DNA from: CAZEER01 sp964586315 | Lineage (GTDB): Bacteria; Fidelibacterota; Marinisomatia; Marinisomatales; UBA1611 | DNA: 16,008 bases | Assembly (NCBI GenBank): GCA_964586315.1 | Contig: CAZPHE010000048.1 | Span: 1 to 16,008, forward strand | Direction: 5' to 3' | In this document: positions 8,102 to 14,795 of the stretch, piece by piece | Position numbering within the stretch: the stretch's first letter is position 1 | How the letters are laid out: each line of letters starts with the position of its first letter | Translations under genes and position numbers: made by a program | Notes under the pieces: generated by a model | Database searches by the model: none | The model's input: only the letters and a program-made list of their open reading frames with translations | What the model was told of the DNA's origin: nothing

Positions 8102-8572
8102 ATGCAATACTTTTTTGCGCAATTAATTATAATTTTAATATTTTTTCAAAATCTTATCTTAGCTCATTGTCAGGTACCATGTGGTATATATAATGATGCA
8201 TCACGGATTATCGAAATTAAAGAAGATTTTGAAACAATAAGAAAAGCAATGATTCAAATTAATTCTCTTTCAAAACTTGCAGATCCACAATCAAATAATC
8301 AGCTAAATCGCTGGATAGTTTCGAAAGATCACCATGCTGAGAATATTCAGAAAATTGTATCTGAATATTTTTTGACACAGAGGATAAAAGAAGGTAACAT
8401 AGAGTATATTGAAAAAGTAACCTTATTACAGAAGCTTTTAGTTAATGCAATGAAATGTAAGCAAACGATTAATCTAGATTATGTAGAAACAGGATTAGTT
8501 CTGGTTGAATCATTTTCTAAAATATATTTCGATGAAGATGGTCATAATCATTTGAATACTTTTCCAAGGTGA
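8102..8572 (+). CDS. sodN: Nickel superoxide dismutase with N-terminal signal peptide
   Basis: This enzyme dismutates superoxide to oxygen and hydrogen peroxide with a nickel centre. The nickel hook is unmistakable: HCQVPCGIYND, with His1, Cys2, Pro5, Cys6 and Tyr9 of the mature enzyme. Glu17 is at the known spacing, and Arg49 in QLNRWIVSKDHHAENIQ aligns with the conserved Arg47 of the Streptomyces enzyme. The stretch IVSEYFLTQRIK is also typical. The 21 residues before His1 are a hydrophobic leader (MQYFFAQLIIILIFFQNLIL-A) ending in Ala, so signal peptidase cleavage would directly expose the N-terminal histidine that nickel binding needs. The leader lacks the usual basic n-region. No SodX protease gene is visible nearby. 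Location would be periplasmic or extracellular (inference). The start is well fixed by AAGGAG five bases before the ATG. The mature chain has a small extra His-rich tail (DEDGHNH). Confidence 0.94.
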   Translation: MQYFFAQLIIILIFFQNLILAHCQVPCGIYNDASRIIEIKEDFETIRKAMIQINSLSKLADPQSNNQLNRWIVSKDHHAENIQKIVSEYFLTQRIKEGNIEYIEKVTLLQKLLVNAMKCKQTINLDYVETGLVLVESFSKIYFDEDGHNHLNTFPR

Positions 8573-8665
8573 AAAACTTAATAATCTGAATTTTTAATAT
8601 GAAGTTTTATTCAAAAATTGAACATATACTATACTTTAGACCTTCAATTATATATCTTTAATTAA

Positions 8666-8824
8666 CTAAAATAATGCATAAATAAATGGAGCGACTGCCG
8701 TTCCTTCTGTTAAGACAATCAAAGTTCCAAAAAGAAGTAAAAAAAATACTATAGGTGCTAACCAAAATTTTTTTCGAACTTTTAAAAATTCCCAAAACTC
8801 TACTAAAATTGAAAATTTAGACAT
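8666..8824 (-). CDS. Small DUF5989 / SxtK-like membrane protein (52 aa)
   Basis: This short gene lies on the minus strand after the SxtJ-like gene. Translation gives 52 residues with the segments FSILVEFWEFLKVRKKFW, then one membrane helix of about 20 residues (APIVFFLLLFGTLIVLTEG) and the ending TAVAPFIYALF. This pattern (VEFWEFL, a basic RKKFW, one helix, SAVAPFIY-like end) is characteristic of the DUF5989 family. SxtK of the saxitoxin cluster is of similar size and in the same position after sxtI and sxtJ. The ATG at 8824 has a fair Shine-Dalgarno (AAAAGGG about 8 bases upstream). Its role is unknown. Strict co-occurrence with carbamoyltransferases suggests an accessory subunit at the membrane (inference). 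Confidence 0.88.
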   Translation of the reverse strand: MSKFSILVEFWEFLKVRKKFWLAPIVFFLLLFGTLIVLTEGTAVAPFIYALF

Positions 8825-8848
8825 ATTAATAACCCTTTTGAAATTAGA

Positions 8849-9259
8849 TTAGAATTGTTTTTCATAATTTTGGTTTAATTCAATATCACGATCTCTATGA
8901 TTCCAGTAGGAATCTTGGTTTTTTATCTTTAATCCCAAAAAATCTTTAGAAACAATCCTTGATACTAGTCCTATTGGAGTAATTATGAAATAAAATATTA
9001 GACTTAAAATTACTCTTGTCATAACCCAACCAAGGATTACAGAAAATACCATCCAAATAAAATAAAATGGCTTTAATACTATTGGAACTATTATTCCAAA
9101 CCCAATAAATGCAATACCAATAAAAATGAAAATTTTATAGAATTCTTTTTCATTAATGAATAAAAGTACTCCAATTCCTAGCAATATTATTCCAATGATT
9201 ATCCCGAAACTTTTTAATTCCTTTTTATTTGCTAATATTTTTTTTATTTCTTCAATCAT
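8849..9259 (-). CDS. SxtJ-like membrane protein
   Basis: This protein of 136 residues has an N-terminal basic/amphipathic part (IEEIKKILANKKELKSFG) and hydrophobic helices at about residues 17-35, 41-62 and 64-92, and a polar C-terminus. The order ELKSFG, then two helices, then KPFYFIWM and ILGWVMTRVIL, fits the SxtJ family, whose members lie directly after O-carbamoyltransferase genes. Its ATG lies two bases after the carbamoyltransferase stop (TAAAAATG), so the two are co-translated. The function is unknown in the family; membrane anchoring of the carbamoyltransferase or help in acceptor delivery are guesses. The small DUF5989 gene follows after 24 bases. Confidence 0.85.
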   Translation of the reverse strand: MIEEIKKILANKKELKSFGIIIGIILLGIGVLLFINEKEFYKIFIFIGIAFIGFGIIVPIVLKPFYFIWMVFSVILGWVMTRVILSLIFYFIITPIGLVSRIVSKDFLGLKIKNQDSYWNHRDRDIELNQNYEKQF

Positions 9260-9261
9260 TT

Positions 9262-11079
9262 TTAATCTAGCTCAAATGCATTTATCCAATCTATATCATT
9301 CTCTAAAGGATTTTGGACGGATTTATCTAACAAATAATTATTTAATACTAAAAAATCCATTTCAGTCCTCATAAAACAAAGGTAAGCATCTTCAGGAGTA
9401 CATACAATTGGTTCTCCTCTTACATTAAAAGAAGTATTTACAATTACTGGGCAACCATATTTTTCATTAAATATCGAAATCATTTCATGGTAGCGAGGAT
9501 TTGTTCTCTTATTTACTGATTGAATCCTTGCAGAATAATCTACATGTGTAATTGCAGGTACGGAAGACCTTGCAATATTCAGTTTCTTTAAACCAAAATA
9601 CGATTCCTCTTCTTTTGTCATTGGTAATTGTTTATTTTTCTTAACATCCGCAACCAATAGCATATATGGACTTGGCCGGTCTATATCAAAATATTCGGTT
9701 ATATTTTCTTCTATCACTGAAGGTGCAAATGGACGAAAACTCTCTCTATATTTTATTTTCAGGTTAATTGTTTTTTGTGTTTCAATCGACCTGGCATCTC
9801 CGATAATTGTACGACTACCTAGTGCTCTTGGTCCAAATTCCATTCGCCCTTGAAACCATCCTATAACTTTTTGCTCTGCTACTAAATCAGCTACTTTTTC
9901 TGGTAATTCAACATTATTTAATTTTTGATAAATACATCCCTTTTCATCTAAATATTCTTTTATCTCATCATTAGTGTATTTTGGTCCAAGATAGGCACCT
10001 TTCATATAATCTATTTTCTCATTGGCTTTTCTTTCATTACCTAAATATTGATACCATGCAATTTGTGCACAGCCCAGAGCCCCTCCAGCATCCCCAGCTG
10101 CGGGTTGAATGTATAAATCATCAAAGATTTTTGAACGAAGTAATTTCCCATTCGCAACACAATTCAAGGCTACACCACCAGCTAAACAAAGATATTTCAT
10201 CCCAGTTATTTTCTGAACATGCTTGGCCATTTTAATTACAATTTCCTCTGTCACTTCTTGCACTGAGCGAGCTAAGTCCATTTCTTTCTGAGTAAGTTTT
10301 GATTCAGGTTTTCTAGGAGGTGCTCCAAATAATATATTAAATTTTTTATTCGTCATAGTTAAACCAACATTATAATCAAAAAAACTCATATCCATTATAA
10401 AGGAGCCATCGCTTTTAACATCTATTAGATTTTCATAAATTAAATCCTTATACTTAGGCTCACCATAAGGTGCAAGACCCATTACTTTATATTCTCCCGA
10501 ATTAACACGAAAACCAGTATAATAAGTAAATGCTGAATAAAGAAGTCCTAAAGAATGAGGAAATTTTATATCTGCTAAAACCTCTATATTATTTCCTTTC
10601 CCAATGCCATAGCTAGCTGTAGCCCATTCTCCTACGCCGTCCATTGTTAAAAAAGCAGCTTCTTGGAATGGTGAAGAAAAAAATGCAGAAGCAGCGTGGG
10701 AAGCGTGATGCTCAGGAAAGATAATTTTACCTTCATAACCCAATTCATCTTGAATCAGTGTCTTGATCCACAGTTTCTTTTTAATCCATAAAGGCATCGC
10801 TTTTAAAAAAGAATTAATACCTTTAGGAGCATAAGTAAGATAGGTCTCTAAGATTCGTTCAAATTTAAGAAATGGCTTATCATAAAATGCAACTATTTCA
10901 ATCAAGGAAGCTGAAATATTTGCCTCTTTTATACAATATCTAATTGCATTGATAGGAAAGTTTTGATCGTGTTTTTTCCGAGTAAAACGCTCCTCTTGAG
11001 CAGCAGAAATTATCTGACCATCTTTTAAAATACATGCTGCTGAATCATGATAATATGCTGATATTCCTAATATATACAT
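9262..11079 (-). CDS. O-carbamoyltransferase, NodU/CmcH/SxtI family
   Basis: This 605-residue enzyme should move a carbamoyl group from carbamoyl phosphate (through carbamoyl-AMP) to a hydroxyl of a sugar or small molecule. The N-terminal Kae1-like domain begins ILGISAYYHDSAACILKDG and carries the metal-binding HHASHA (residues 124-129) and MDGVGEW (146-152). GGVALNCVANGKLL follows near 300. The C-terminal YrdC-like domain has GWFQGRMEFGPRALGSRTI (about 413-431) and NTSFNVRGEPIVCTPEDAY near 550. All motifs expected for activity are present and the length is normal; SxtI is of about the same size. It is followed by SxtJ-like and DUF5989 genes and preceded by an SGNH hydrolase gene 39 bases upstream. 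Given the polysaccharide genes nearby, a carbamoylated surface glycan is the likeliest product. The acceptor cannot be read from sequence. Confidence 0.94.
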   Translation of the reverse strand: MYILGISAYYHDSAACILKDGQIISAAQEERFTRKKHDQNFPINAIRYCIKEANISASLIEIVAFYDKPFLKFERILETYLTYAPKGINSFLKAMPLWIKKKLWIKTLIQDELGYEGKIIFPEHHASHAASAFFSSPFQEAAFLTMDGVGEWATASYGIGKGNNIEVLADIKFPHSLGLLYSAFTYYTGFRVNSGEYKVMGLAPYGEPKYKDLIYENLIDVKSDGSFIMDMSFFDYNVGLTMTNKKFNILFGAPPRKPESKLTQKEMDLARSVQEVTEEIVIKMAKHVQKITGMKYLCLAGGVALNCVANGKLLRSKIFDDLYIQPAAGDAGGALGCAQIAWYQYLGNERKANEKIDYMKGAYLGPKYTNDEIKEYLDEKGCIYQKLNNVELPEKVADLVAEQKVIGWFQGRMEFGPRALGSRTIIGDARSIETQKTINLKIKYRESFRPFAPSVIEENITEYFDIDRPSPYMLLVADVKKNKQLPMTKEEESYFGLKKLNIARSSVPAITHVDYSARIQSVNKRTNPRYHEMISIFNEKYGCPVIVNTSFNVRGEPIVCTPEDAYLCFMRTEMDFLVLNNYLLDKSVQNPLENDIDWINAFELD

Positions 11080-11118
11080 CCTAAAATTATTTAATTAAAC
11101 TATTAGAAATAATTGGTT

Positions 11119-12468
11119 TTAAATATCGATCATAAGACTGATTTTAATTTTATTAAATATATGAGATGCAATTATCTCATTTGCAATTTCATTTACATGT
11201 GAAGAATCAAGATATGGAGAATTTTCCATTTTATCAAGACATGCTTTTAAATTGGTTGAAAAACTAAAATTTTTGAGGCAATCTTCCATATATGGGACTG
11301 TCATTCTATGAGCAAGCTCTAACCCAGGTCTAAAAAATTCTTCTCTTTTTATTAATTGTTCTTTTTCATAATTATTTAGTTTTCCCTTTGTAAAAAGACT
11401 AGGTTGAAAAAAGTGGTAAAAATCACCATTCCTTGAATGAACATAATCATTAACAGATTCTATAATTTCACAATAAAATTTACTTGTTGGGTCTATTCGA
11501 TTTTTCTTTAGTTTATGATTGGAATTTAATTTCTTATAAAAATAGCGAACAGTTGCNNNNNNNNNNNNNNNNNNNNNNNNNNNNNNNNNTATTTGTCTAA
11601 CAAGAAAAGTGGGTGGAGCATTAAAACCAGGCACAAAACCTGACATTGCTTCCACTCCAAGATAAACTCCAGTCGATATATCATTGATACCATCATAAAA
11701 AACTACAAGATCATCTTCAACAATTTTAAAATACTCCTCTAACTTGTCTTTCTGCTGCCTTACAGTAGCAGCTGGTACACCAGCATTATAAACCCGTGCT
11801 TTAAACTCTGCATTATTAATCTTGCGTTGCAAAATAGAACAAATTGTTAGACTATCTGGTACTTCAGCAGACCAAATAGTAGAACCACCAAACACATAAA
11901 TATTTTGGCTATAAGCATTTGGAATATCTGTTGTTACTCTTAAATTATTTTTTACATTGTACCAATTACTACTAGTATAATCATTTGGTACAATAATATT
12001 TCTTTTTTCATTTTTAAAAAAAGTAATGTTATTATTTTTTTTATATCCTTCAATAATAAACTCTTTTGAAAAATAATCGCTGGATAAATATGGTTCTGGC
12101 TTTGACAATCTAAATTCTCTATCATTTAAAACCTTTTGTTCACTACTAATTGACTCCATTAATCTGAATGCCAAATCAGTTATAAGCAAGAATAATAAAA
12201 AAATATAAAAATTAACATTCACTAACCAAAAAATAGGTCGTGTGTTCTTGGTTCTAAAACTGTAAATAGGTAACAATAAAAAAACTGTAATGATGGATAT
12301 TGCGAATAAATATTCTGAGAAATTATATACTTCTATTTTTCCATCACGATCGCCTGTAAAATTGCTAATAATTAACGTGCATATATTTAAAAAAAAGATA
12401 ATAAAAAATATCAATTCAAAAATTGAATTTCTTGAAAAATATTTTTTTTGGTAATTATTTTTTCCCAT
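11119..12468 (-). CDS. SGNH/GDSL-like hydrolase with three N-terminal membrane helices (contains an N gap)
   Basis: This protein of 449 codons has three predicted N-terminal helices (about residues 15-38, 49-67 and 79-100), and a soluble SGNH-like domain follows. Block I is FGGST (about 191-195, nucleophile Ser in GGS), block III is DGINDI (about 258-263), and block V is DSSHVNE (about 420) with the Asp and His of the catalytic pair. Such enzymes act as esterases or acyltransferases on glycans. The domain probably faces the periplasm (inference). A run of 33 N within the gene hides 11 codons; the frame is open on both sides. It is the first gene of a four-gene cassette with the carbamoyltransferase, SxtJ-like and DUF5989 genes, an association seen in other bacteria. 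The product could add or remove an acyl group on the same acceptor. Confidence 0.8.
   Translation of the reverse strand: MGKNNYQKKYFSRNSIFELIFFIIFFLNICTLIISNFTGDRDGKIEVYNFSEYLFAISIITVFLLLPIYSFRTKNTRPIFWLVNVNFYIFLLFLLITDLAFRLMESISSEQKVLNDREFRLSKPEPYLSSDYFSKEFIIEGYKKNNNITFFKNEKRNIIVPNDYTSSNWYNVKNNLRVTTDIPNAYSQNIYVFGGSTIWSAEVPDSLTICSILQRKINNAEFKARVYNAGVPAATVRQQKDKLEEYFKIVEDDLVVFYDGINDISTGVYLGVEAMSGFVPGFNAPPTFLVRQIXXXXXXXXXXXATVRYFYKKLNSNHKLKKNRIDPTSKFYCEIIESVNDYVHSRNGDFYHFFQPSLFTKGKLNNYEKEQLIKREEFFRPGLELAHRMTVPYMEDCLKNFSFSTNLKACLDKMENSPYLDSSHVNEIANEIIASHIFNKIKISLMIDI
11557..11589. other. Assembly gap (33 N)
   Basis: A run of 33 undetermined bases lies inside the SGNH-like gene. As 33 is a multiple of three and the frame matches on both sides, the gap size is plausible, although it could also be a default or estimated scaffold gap. 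Confidence 0.99.
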
Positions 12469-12526
12469 TAAAATTGAATCTCATTTTTATTTTAAACAGC
12501 TCCCTTATTTTGTTCAATTGTTAAAT

Positions 12527-12543
12527 AAGATTAAAATAATCTT
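12527..12543 (-). terminator. Hairpin just downstream of the selenocysteine tRNA
   Basis: A perfect 7-bp inverted repeat AAGATTA/TAATCTT with a three-base loop begins eight bases past the tRNA-encoded 3' end on the minus strand, followed by ATTTAAC. The stem is AT-only except one pair, and the T-run is short, so it is a weak terminator or a processing signal for the tRNA 3' end. It also separates the tRNA transcript from the downstream SGNH gene. Confidence 0.4.
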
Positions 12544-12553
12544 TAAATATTTG

Positions 12554-12646
12554 CGGGAACGCCTGGGAATCGAACCCAGCTCTGCAGTATTACTACAGAC
12601 AACGGCTTTGAAGGCCGCGGAGAGCACCAGCCACTCAATCATCCCC
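12554..12646 (-). tRNA. selC: tRNA-Sec, anticodon UCA
   Basis: This selenocysteine tRNA lets UGA be read as Sec. On the minus strand, GGGGATG (12646-12640) pairs with CGTTCCC (12561-12555), and an eighth position is an A/G mismatch. With the 5-bp T-stem CTGGG/CCCAG this gives the 8+5 layout typical of bacterial tRNA-Sec. The D-arm is GAGTG/TGCTC. The anticodon stem GCGGC/GCCGT encloses the loop CTTCAAA, anticodon TCA at 12611-12609. A long variable arm of 8 pairs (TCTGTAGT/ACTGCAGA) with a three-base loop follows. The body is 93 nt, much longer than ordinary tRNAs; CCA is not encoded (GCAA follows). The long arm might suggest tRNA-Ser, but the anticodon UCA rules this out. It begins ten bases after the SPOR gene stop, so it is probably co-transcribed with the genes upstream. 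Confidence 0.93.
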
Positions 12647-12656
12647 ATTAAGTTTA

Positions 12657-13430
12657 TTAACTACCATTTTTAGGACGATATAATACTCTAAAATCTATAC
12701 CCAATTTCTTTTTTATTACATGACCAACTTTTTCAGCAGAAGTTTTAGATTTAAAGCGTACAACTCGTACAGCTTGTAAGCCTCTTCCATTGGTTTGGAC
12801 TGGTGTAATCTCAACTTTATATCCGATTTGATTAACTTGTAATTTGAGTCTTTTTGCATTTTGAATATTGCCAAAAGCACCAATCTGAATTACATAGGGT
12901 TTTGGTTCTTTAATTCTAACATTAGATAAAGTATGTCTAGTATTTTTTAAAACTCCATTAAGTCCATATTTATCAATATCTAAATAAGGAAACATACCTT
13001 GATAAATAGCCAAATAATATTTCGCAGAATCATTTTCACCAATAGCTTGGAATGAACTAACCATTAAATCTAATACTTGCTGAATATCTGGATATCTTGG
13101 ATACTTCCTTGGTACATTACGTAAGTGGCTACCAGCCTGTGAATAAAGTCCACGGGCATAAAAATACTCACCAATTTTAACAGATGCATCACCTGCATAT
13201 TTTGATTCAGGAAATTTTTCAATTATAGTATTATATATTTCTAAAGACTTCATCCCATCTTTTGTAAGTAATGCTTTTAAATATAATACTTCTGGGTCAT
13301 TGGGATATTTTGATACTAGTTCTGGCAAATTTTCTTTTACTCCATCTATTTGACCTTCATGTATTAATGATAAATACATATCTACATTCTGAGCACATAA
13401 AATTATTGAGCAAAATAAAAAAATACGCAT
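12657..13430 (-). CDS. Exported TPR/SPOR-domain protein
   Basis: This protein of about 257 residues has a signal peptide MRIFLFCSIILCAQN, tetratricopeptide-like helices over about residues 15-150 (LVSKYPNDPEVLYLKALL, KFPESKYAGDASVKIGEYF), and a C-terminal SPOR domain at about 178-255 with PYVIQIGAFGNIQNAKRL. SPOR domains bind denuded peptidoglycan at division sites, so the protein probably acts in the periplasm in cell-wall remodelling or division (inference). I chose the ATG at 13430, giving a proper signal sequence and a 7-base gap to the upstream stop. A longer reading from 13466 adds 12 residues before the signal peptide and overlaps lapB. Cys near the signal peptide end (C12) is not in a clear lipobox. 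The stop lies ten bases before the tRNA-Sec gene. Confidence 0.85.
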   Translation of the reverse strand: MRIFLFCSIILCAQNVDMYLSLIHEGQIDGVKENLPELVSKYPNDPEVLYLKALLTKDGMKSLEIYNTIIEKFPESKYAGDASVKIGEYFYARGLYSQAGSHLRNVPRKYPRYPDIQQVLDLMVSSFQAIGENDSAKYYLAIYQGMFPYLDIDKYGLNGVLKNTRHTLSNVRIKEPKPYVIQIGAFGNIQNAKRLKLQVNQIGYKVEITPVQTNGRGLQAVRVVRFKSKTSAEKVGHVIKKKLGIDFRVLYRPKNGS

Positions 13431-13437
13431 TATTATA

Positions 13438-14475
13438 TTAGGATAATTTTTCAATAATACCATCAATTTGATGACCCAATTCCATAGGTGTAGATGTTGA
13501 AAGACATAATTTTAATCTTATTAATTCAGCACGAACATCTTTATTATCTGATGAAATAGCATTTTCGATAAGAGACATTGCAGAACTACTTTCTCCTTTT
13601 TCTTCAAGAACATTTGCTAACCTAATCACCGCTTCAAAATTAGATGAATTAATTTCAATTATTCTTCTATAAAAATTTTCTACTTCACTATAGCGACCAA
13701 GATCAAATAATGAAGATTCAATTTTCCCATAAACTCTATTTCCATTTTCCAAATCCTTACTAGCAAAAATCTCCCAATTTTCTACGGCTTTTACAAGTTC
13801 ACGTGTCTGCTCGTATACATCTCCAAGATAGCAATAACTCAAGCTGAAATCTGGAGCTGACTTTATTGCTCTATTAAAAAAAGATTTTGCTTCATCTAAT
13901 TGACCATTTTTTAAACAATCTAGACCTCTATAAACGTCAAAACGGGCAACATCATCACTATTTTTTTTTCCTGTTATTCTATGCATTTGTTTTGTCCAAC
14001 TAGCTGCTTGATCCCAATCTTGGTTTTCTTCAGAAAGAACAATCAAAAATTTTAGTGCCCATAAATTTCGTTTCTCTATAAGAAGAATTTGTTTGGCTTC
14101 TTCTTTTGCTTTATCAATTTCCAGAATACTATTATAATCATTCGCCAGTGCTTTATGAATATCCAACCTCAGTTCTGTTGATAAATTTGGTCGAACAGTA
14201 AGTGATTGATGAATTTTTATTGCTTGTTCTGGATTATCATCCCTAATAATATTACCAAGCTGTAGATATGCTTGCACATGATTAGAATCTTGTTTAACTA
14301 CCTGTCTTAATAATTGTATAGCTTTACCTTTATCACCACGAACCATAGCATTTAAAGCATCAGTAAAAAGTGTGTCTGAGTGTAACTTTTTTTGTGATTT
14401 AAATGGGGAAAAATAAATAAAAATAGTAATGCATAAAATTAATGCTAGTGATAAAGACAAATAATAAATATTCAA
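13438..14475 (-). CDS. LapB (YciM)-like TPR membrane protein lacking the rubredoxin domain
   Basis: This 345-residue protein has one N-terminal helix (about residues 4-23) and tetratricopeptide repeats from about 37 to the end (FTDALNAMVRGDKGKAIQLL, HVQAYLQLGNIIRDDNPEQA, IKIHQSL). This opening closely follows E. coli LapB (about 389 residues), an inner-membrane adaptor that controls LPS synthesis by promoting LpxC breakdown through FtsH. The C-terminal rubredoxin-type zinc ribbon of LapB is absent: no CxxC pair exists in this protein. The start is TTG at 14475, two bases after the lapA stop, with GGAG ten bases upstream; no ATG lies near it. The lapA neighbour supports the identity. Whether it keeps the LpxC role without the ribbon is open; a generic TPR scaffold is the alternative. 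Confidence 0.78.
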   Translation of the reverse strand: MNIYYLSLSLALILCITIFIYFSPFKSQKKLHSDTLFTDALNAMVRGDKGKAIQLLRQVVKQDSNHVQAYLQLGNIIRDDNPEQAIKIHQSLTVRPNLSTELRLDIHKALANDYNSILEIDKAKEEAKQILLIEKRNLWALKFLIVLSEENQDWDQAASWTKQMHRITGKKNSDDVARFDVYRGLDCLKNGQLDEAKSFFNRAIKSAPDFSLSYCYLGDVYEQTRELVKAVENWEIFASKDLENGNRVYGKIESSLFDLGRYSEVENFYRRIIEINSSNFEAVIRLANVLEEKGESSSAMSLIENAISSDNKDVRAELIRLKLCLSTSTPMELGHQIDGIIEKLS

Positions 14476-14477
14476 TG

Positions 14478-14795
14478 TTAATATTCTCCACCCTCAGTAT
14501 CATATATTCCTTCATCGATTGCTACATTGCGAAGATCATTCAATTCATCAGATAAACGCTTATTTTTATTTTGTAGATTTCGAATATCTGCTTTTGCAGC
14601 TAAAATAGAAAAAACTGCAAACAAATACCCAAACAAAACGCCAAGTCCAAGCGAGCCAAGTATAATCATACTAACAGGGGCATTCGAAAATTTTGTGAAA
14701 ACTAAATTCACATTTACTTTAGCATCATTTAATTCCAAAAAAAACATAATGGATAAGATCAGAATAATTAGAATAAATGTTTTTATTAAATTCAT
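14478..14795 (-). CDS. LapA-domain (DUF1049) inner-membrane protein
   Basis: This protein of 105 residues has two helices (about 5-22 and 42-68) with a short loop between them (NDAKVNVNLVFTKFSNAPVS). A cytoplasmic coiled segment follows (ADIRNLQNKNKRLSDELND, about 69-87). This is the layout of LapA/DUF1049 proteins, partners of LapB in lipopolysaccharide assembly. Its ATG overlaps the miaB stop by one base (TAATG), and lapB follows after two bases, so the three genes are translationally linked. The C-terminal IDEGIYDTEGGEY tail is acidic and not known to me from the E. coli protein. Confidence 0.82.
   Translation of the reverse strand: MNLIKTFILIILILSIMFFLELNDAKVNVNLVFTKFSNAPVSMIILGSLGLGVLFGYLFAVFSILAAKADIRNLQNKNKRLSDELNDLRNVAIDEGIYDTEGGEY

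Noticed and set aside
9156..9374. Plus-strand open frame across the SxtJ-like/carbamoyltransferase junction
   Set aside because: It is the antisense shadow of two clear genes and has no recognisable protein features.
9981..10235. Plus-strand open frame inside the carbamoyltransferase gene
   Set aside because: Antisense shadow; the minus-strand frame holds conserved family motifs across the whole stretch.
8666..11079. Saxitoxin-type biosynthesis
   Set aside because: Only the sxtI/J/K-like part is present. No polyketide, amidinotransferase or other sxt core genes are seen, and these three families are widespread outside toxin clusters.
13430..13466. Longer start of the SPOR gene at 13466
   Set aside because: It would put 12 residues before a normal signal peptide and overlap lapB by 29 bases; the ATG at 13430 fits better.
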